DNA of 64,000 nt from Hydrangea macrophylla (lineage: Eukaryota > Streptophyta > Magnoliopsida > Cornales > Hydrangeaceae). The stretch is from positions 92,771,887 to 92,835,886 of the forward strand of contig CM066989.1 of assembly GCA_033977485.1 (NCBI GenBank), written 5' to 3'. The number at the start of each line of letters is the position of its first letter. The stretch's first letter is position 1. The notes under the pieces were generated by a model. The model worked only from the letters and a program-made list of their open reading frames with translations. It had not been told where the DNA came from and made no database searches. The translations under genes were made by a program, and so were the position numbers. Shown here piece by piece: positions 58,015 to 64,000 of this stretch.

Positions 58015-61000
58015 TCAAGCTGGTACAAAAATATCTCTCATTCCCAACTTGCTAAGAGCAAAATGAAATGGTCTACTTCCAACTCCCTTTGTGAGAATAT
58101 CTGCAAGTTGGTCCCCGGTCTTCACAAAAGGAGTACAAATCACACCACTATTAATCTTCTCCTTGATAAAGTGTCTGTCAATCTCCACATGTTTAGTTCG
58201 ATCATGTTGCACTGGATTGTGGGCAATGCTAATTGCAGACTTGTTATCACAATATAGCTTCATAGGTTCACTGTTATCAAGTCTCAAATCAGTTAACAGT
58301 AACTTGATCCACAGTAGTTCACACACTCCTTGAGCCATTGCTCTGAACTCAGCCTCTGCACTGGACCTAGCTACCACATTCTGCTTCTTACTCCTCCAGG
58401 TAACAAGGTTGCCACCCACAAAAGTACAGTAGCCTGATGTGGACCTTCTGTCAGTCACAAAACCAGCCCAATCTGCATCGGTATATGCTTCCACCCTAAG
58501 GTGGTCATGTCTAGCAAAAAATAGACCCTTACCCCGGAGCTAATTTCAAGCATCTCAGAATCCGGAAAACCGCATCCATATGAGTCTCACGAGGAGCATG
58601 CATGAACTGGCTAACAACACTGACACCAAAAGCAATGTCTGGACGGGTGCGAGACAGGTAGATGAGTCTTCCCACAAGTCTTTGATATCTCCCTTTATCT
58701 GCTTCTGCTCCACTATTATCATCACTTAGTTTTTTATTTGAATCCATTGGAGTGTCACATGCTCGGCTTCCCAACATTCCAGTCTCCTCCAACAAATCAA
58801 GTACATACTTTCTTTGAGAAATAAAAATTCCATGTTTGGATCTAGCAACTTCAATTCCCAGAAAATACTTAAGGGCTCCTAGATCTTTTATTTCAAACTC
58901 ACTTGACAGAAACTCTTTTAACTTTTTCACTTCTTCCAGATCATCCCCAGTTAGAACAATATCATCAACATACACAATCAAGGCAGTAGTCTTTCCTTGA
59001 GATGAATGTTTGATGAATAACATGTGATCAGCTTGACTTTGGTTGAAACCATACCTAAGCATTGCCTGTGTAAACCTCTCAAACCATGCCCGTGGAGATT
59101 GTTTCAGGCCATATAATGACTTTCTGAGTCGGCAAACCTTTCCTTCTATCTTAGTGTCCTCAAAACCAGGAGGAATATCCATGTATACTTCTTCATCAAG
59201 ATCACCATGAAGAAAGGCATTCTTCACATCAAATTGATGAAGAGGCCATCCAAAGTTGGCTGCTAATGACAAAAGAATCCTTATCGAATTCATCTTTGCG
59301 ACTGGAGCAAAAGTCTCCTGATAATCAATCCCATATGTCTATGTGAAGCCTTTAGCAACAAGTCTAGCTTTGTACCTCTCAACAGAACCATCTGCTCTAT
59401 GCTTCACAGCATACACCCACTTGCATCCCACAGTCCTTTTGCCCATAGGTAAACTCATCAATTCCCAAGTACCATTCTTACGAAGAGCTTTCATCTCTTC
59501 AATCATTGCAAGTTTCCATTTGGGTCCGCAAGAGCATCCTGGACCTTGTTAGGAGTAGACACAGAAGCAATTTCTGAAAGAAAAGCATTATAGGAAGGAG
59601 ACAGGTGAGAATAAGACACAAAATTGGAAATTGGATGTTGGGTACAAGCCCTAACACCCTTACGTACTGCAATAGGGACATCAAGATCAGAATCAAGCTC
59701 AATAGGAACAGGTGTATAAGTCTTATCAGAAATATCAAAATCATCAGAATCAGAAATACCTTGGTCCTCAACACGTGAAGGAGATGTCAATGGAAGAGTA
59801 GAGGGAGCGGTTTCTTTACGCTTGGATTTACTCCATGTACCTTTTGAATACATCAGCAACTCCTTCCCTTTTCTTGTTGGTGTGCGATTACTTTCATTCA
59901 CTATTTCATTTTCGACTTCATTCTCCCCCTCAGTACTTTTTCTCCTCTCATTATCAACTCCATTCTCTCCCTCATTACTTTGTTTCCTCTCATTTTCATT
60001 TTCGACTTCATTCTCCCCCTCATTACTTTGTTTCCTCTCTATAACTGGGACAGGAAGAGCCACTTCTTCCTCACACCACAGCTCCCCCTGAAGAGGTGAC
60101 TCTGAACTAGAGGAAGACTAGAAGTAAGACTGAGACTCGTGAAAAGTAACATCCATGGAGACAAACCATTTCCTAGAGGGAGGATGATAGCAGCGGTAAC
60201 CTTTCTGGGTAGGAGAATATCCCACAAAGACACATTTAATAGATCGGGGGTCCAACTTCCCCCGAGAAGAAAAGTGATTGTGGACAAAACAGACACAACC
60301 AAAGATCCGAGGAGTAATAGAGAACAACGGAGATGTATCATTGAGAACTTCAATGGGTGCTCTTTTATTCAGAACACGAGTAGGGAGACGGTTAATGAGA
60401 TAAGCAGCGGTTAACACAGTTTCACCCCAGTAGGATTTAGGGGCATTTACCGAAAAAATCAGGGAACGGGCAGTATCAAGCAAATGACGATTCTTGTGCT
60501 CCGCCACCCCATTTTGTTGAGGGGTGTCGGTGCAAGATGTTTGATGAATAATCCCATTAGAGCTGAAGTAATCGGCCAAACCCGAGTCGATATACTCACC
60601 CCCTTGATCAGATCTTAAAACTTTTAGACTCGTACCAAATTGTGTACACACCATTTTATGAAAAGTTTTAAAGATGGAAAAAACTTCCCTTTTTTCTTTC
60701 ATCATATACAGCCAAGTTGTACAGGAGTAATCATCAACAAAAATGACAAACCATCTATGACCTTTCAATGATAAAACACGAGAAGGACCCCATACATCAG
60801 AATGAATTAAAGCAAAAGGAACTGAACTTTTATTAATACTTGGAGCAAAAGAAGCTCTGTGATGTTTACCAAGTTCATATGTTTCACATAAAAAGTCAGA
60901 AACATTTTTATTTAAGACTAAGGAAGGAAATAAATGCTTTAGTAAATGAAAAGACGGGTGTCCTAAACGCCTATGCTAAAGATGTATGTCTTCAGCTTTA

Positions 61001-62568
61001 TTTCCCAAAACAACTGTGTGATGAGCTAAAGGTTCTCCAGCATCCAAAAAGTAAAGTCCACTCTCTTCTCTACCACTGCCAATCGTCCTCCCCGTGGAAA
61101 GATTCTGGAAGACACAACGAGAAGGAAAAAAGGTTACACTGCAGTTGAGATTCTGTGTAAGACGACTGATAGAAAGTAAGTTATGGGAAAATTTTGGGAC
61201 ATGCAAGACAGAGGAAAGAGGTAAGGTTGGAGTCACACCAATAGTACCCTTCCCTGAGACAGAGGAAAAGTACCATCTGCAATACGAACTTTATCTCTTC
61301 CTGAACAAGGTGTATAATCAGAAAAAATATTAGAACATTTAGACATGTGCTCAGAAGCACCAGAATCAATAATACAGGGAGAAGAGGAGTGAGACAAGTA
61401 TGCTCGTGCGGAAGTGACTAATGTACCTGACTGGGCAAAGGAAGTAGAGACACCTGTAGATGCAGAGGCAGAAGAAGATGAAGTACGGCGAGCCATCAGG
61501 TTCCGGAAAGCCTCCTCTACCTCAGAGGCAGTGAACATAGCCGGAGCAGTAGTAGGTGGAGATTGATCAACTGAAACTGAGGCTGTAGGATCCACAGTGA
61601 TAGAATGATGAGCATTAGCATTGCGGCCATGAAACCGTCCTCCACGACCACTGGACTGGCCAAAGCGACCCCCTTGACCTCAGACCTCCTAGGGCTCCCC
61701 TATTGCCTGGTGGATAGCCATGTAATTTGTAACATGTGGCCCTGGTGTGAAATTTGGTATTACAATAGTCACAAAACTGCTTGGACTTATCGTCAGACTC
61801 ACTAGTAATGTCACTGCCACAGTTCCCATCCCTCGGAGAAGCCGAAATAAGAGCAGATCGCTCTATAGCAGTAGGCTGAAGCATAGCAGAACAACGACTT
61901 TCCTCGTTCTGGACATAAGCGAAGGCTTCCTGAAGAGAAGGTAGCAGTTCCATTCCCAGAACCCGACTACGAACTGGATCCAATTCAGAATTAAGGCCCT
62001 CAAGGAACTTAAAAATTCTTTCTTCAGCAACAAGCTTGTTATAGACCACAGAATCAGTAGGACAAACGGGCTTGTAATCTAACAGGTGATCCAATCGTTT
62101 CCAATTGGTGGATAAGGAGGTGTAGTACTAAAGAACATTCATCTCACCCTGTTCAGATCGACAAATCAATCGCCTTAATTCAAAGATCTGTGCCGAATTC
62201 CCCTTTCGGGAATAAGCGTTGGCCATAGTCTCCCAAATATCTTGGGCAGTAGCCATATCTAAAAAACCTTCAGCAATCTCTGGAATCATAGAGTGGCATA
62301 GCCAAGTCATGACAGTGGAATTTTCCATCTCCCACTTGTTATATGAGGCATCCTCGGTGTTGGGTGCTTTAATTTTCCCATTGATATACCCCATCTTCCC
62401 TCTTCCCTTTAGGGACATAATCACAGATCCGGACCATGCGAGGTAGTTTTGGCCACTGAAAAGTGATGTAGAAAGCTTAACATTCGGGCTATCTGTGGAT
62501 GCAACAATAACACGTTCATCCTTAAGCAACTATGTATTCACGTTGGATTTGTCCAGATCCGACATCAT
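58015..62568 (-). pseudogene. Copia C gag-pol, inactivated
   Basis: Starts MMSDLDKSNVN at 62568. Pieces in order: gag (to 62128), gag end and zinc knuckle [14 protein letters not shown] (62094-61615), protease CIIDSGASEHMS (61595-61233), GAG-pre-integrase (61236-60976), integrase (60768-60118, [15 protein letters not shown]), linker (60063-59503), RT (59293-58529, [12 protein letters not shown]) and RNase H (58494-58015). Stops at 62530-62532, 62128-62130 and 59339-59341 are each CAG to TAG relative to A1 or A2. 60976-60978 is TGG to TAG, and frameshifts lie near 61600 and 58540. Confidence 0.92.
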
Positions 62569-62579
62569 GAATCAACACA

Positions 62580-63187
62580 CAAAAAAAATGATACCCGCAA
62601 CGAAGACTATATAAGGCAAGAGGAACAGATACCAACGGAGTCGAAGCACGCAAGAACAATCAAATCACCATAAGGATGCCAAAGGATCAGTCACTGCTGA
62701 TCAAGGTCCATAAACGGACCAAAAAATAGAGGAGATTAACCTTCAATCAAAGCAACAAACTAGAAAAACTGGTATAAAGGAAGTTTTGGGAGTAAAGGTA
62801 GGTTGTCGGTTGGTCTATCATACCATATAGGCTGCGACTAGAGCAGATTAGGTTGGGTAAGGCTTCGGTTAGGGATGAATGGTCCCTGTGAGGCTGCGGC
62901 TAGCCTAGATTGGGCTAGGATTGCTTCGGCTAGGTGTGTGTGGGGTTTGGTTAGCCCAGGGTGGGCTGGAGTAGCATCGGCTAGGGCAGGGTCAGGTTGG
63001 AGGGGCTGCAACTAAGCCAAATTTGACTGTTGTGGGGTTCGGCTAGGTCAGGGTTGGGCTTGGTAGGATGCGGCTAGGTCAGTGTGGTGTATAGGTGGTG
63101 GTTGGTGGTGGTCCGATGGCTGGAGATGGTGTTTAGGTGGTGGTTTGTGGTGGTCCGATGTTGGTAGTGTGGAATCCCTCTAAGGGA
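62580..63187 (-). other. Leader of copia C with GGCTGCGGCTAG-like repeats
   Basis: Untranslated region between primer site and gag. 62830-63110 holds degenerate repeats of GGCTGCGGCTAG / TTCGGCTAGG. No conserved frame. Confidence 0.65.
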
Positions 63188-63200
63188 GACTCTGATACCA

Positions 63201-63349
63201 TGTAGAAAGTGATAGGGCAAAAAACTTAGGAGATCAATGAGTCTCCTGTATTTTATTATATGAAGAAAAGATATATTTACAATAGTGCCCCTCTGTCTAA
63301 TACATAAGAGTAAGTCAAATAAAATAAAATAAACAAGGAACTTCTAACA
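63201..63349 (-). repeat. 5' LTR of copia C
   Basis: 149 bp, same ends as the left LTR, next to the primer site. Confidence 0.93.
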
Positions 63350-63354
63350 GCACC

Positions 63355-63852
63355 TTGAGGCGATATTTTTTGGATCTATTCATACATATTTTCAGGTATG
63401 ATTTTTTGTACCTAAAGGATTACAATTTTACCATGTAAGGTTTTCTACCCCTTTTGAGAGCTAGGAGGTGAAAATGAATTGTTCTCTTCAAGTGTCATTT
63501 CTCAATTACAAAACAAAATTATATATAATACAAGTGTATACAGTCACAAAAGGCAAAATATAAAGATATTCAGTGAAAAATATTTACAAGCATCGCATGT
63601 GGGATTTGCAGATATCAAATCATGTGCCATTATGTGTCATTATCTCCATTTGACCCAATATCATATCTTGCTTGATTGTCTCTATTATTACGCCTTGCAA
63701 ACTGATGGGAGGCACAAACATCTGTTAGATATTAACTTTTATTTAATTTTATAACTGTCAAGTACACTATTGTAATTTGATGTTTTGCGCTCTTAATAAT
63801 ATCTATACATGGGTTAATCAGTTGATTAACCTAAGCTTCACAAAAATACAAA
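63355..63852. other. CMT2 upstream intron, nothing recognised
   Basis: AT-rich; no exon, RNA gene or clear repeat found. Confidence 0.5.
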
Positions 63853-64000
63853 GAGAGTTGTTTCCAAAGGAAAAGGAATTGTTGGTTTATTCCAAGGGTA
63901 CATTGAGTAAGAGAAGATACAAAGAGGTTGAGACCAATGTCCTATTCCCCTACTGGCATCTACTCCACTCCAACTGGTGAGGCTCCAACTGACCTTGAGT
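63853..64000 (+). pseudogene. Fragment of copia A-family linker region at window edge
   Basis: Reads [20 protein letters not shown], matching [20 protein letters not shown] of A2 between integrase and RT. Continues past 64000. Its left edge is abrupt, so it is a truncated copy or one cut by another event. Confidence 0.75.

Larger units (their letters stand above)
57856..63349 (-). mobile_element. Ty1/copia element C (minus strand)
   Basis: LTRs 57856-58007 (152 bp) and 63201-63349 (149 bp), four substitutions and one 3-bp indel apart. Target duplication GCACC (57851-57855 and 63350-63354). Primer site (reverse of TGGTATCAGAGTC) at 63188-63200; minus-strand purine tract CTTGAGGGCGAG next to the left LTR. 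Sister of the A1/A2 family by protein sequence. Confidence 0.95.

Noticed and set aside
1..64000. CRISPR array, riboswitch, bacterial promoter or operon
   Set aside because: No direct-repeat/spacer structure, and the sequence is plainly plant nuclear DNA.

Overview
This is plant nuclear DNA, most likely from a flowering plant. It contains Ty1/copia and Ty3/gypsy retrotransposons primed by initiator tRNA-Met, a Cassandra-type TRIM carrying 5S rRNA-like sequence, hAT and Mutator-like elements, and a spliced plant-specific chromomethylase gene. I see no bacterial operons, CRISPR array, rRNA array or tRNA gene.

Host gene. The only host gene I can find runs right to left (minus strand) through almost the whole window. 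It is a CMT2-like chromomethylase, the plant DNA methyltransferase class that copies H3K9 methylation into non-CG DNA methylation on transposons. I placed sixteen exons by hand (57529 down to 65). They total 1881 nt and give 627 uninterrupted codons with matching splice phases. They cover part of the BAH domain, catalytic motif I, the split chromodomain, the PPCQ catalytic motif IV, ENV, and the target-recognition region up to the WWDE stretch. The 5' exons (long N-terminus, first part of BAH) lie beyond 64000 and the last exons (motifs IX-X) before position 1.

Giant introns. Two introns hold most of the sequence. Intron 1279-22009 (20.7 kb) carries a long terminal-inverted-repeat element (2370-21810, 9-bp target duplication). 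It contains a TRIM, a decayed copia element (A1), a reversed copia element (B) and an intact young copia element (A2, identical LTRs). Intron 26199-56545 (30.3 kb) carries a stack of nested LTR elements: F (26429-52502) contains E (26620-51500). E contains a Cassandra/gypsy chimera (27090-44641), a tandem minisatellite and a 2.8-kb solo LTR. The chimera contains a hAT MITE, a second TRIM and copia D. A third intron, upstream of 57529, contains copia C (57856-63349).

Most notable structure. The gypsy part of the chimera (27480-44641) is a near-perfect inverted repeat: LTR-gag-protease forward, then integrase-RT-protease-gag-LTR reversed. The arms are about 4.4 kb after removing later insertions, with a 2.28-kb loop. 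Because it lies inside the CMT2 intron, transcription of CMT2 would produce a long hairpin RNA against this gypsy family. A TE-silencing gene therefore carries an intronic hairpin made from a TE. Inter-arm comparisons also supply empty sites that verify three later insertions to the base.
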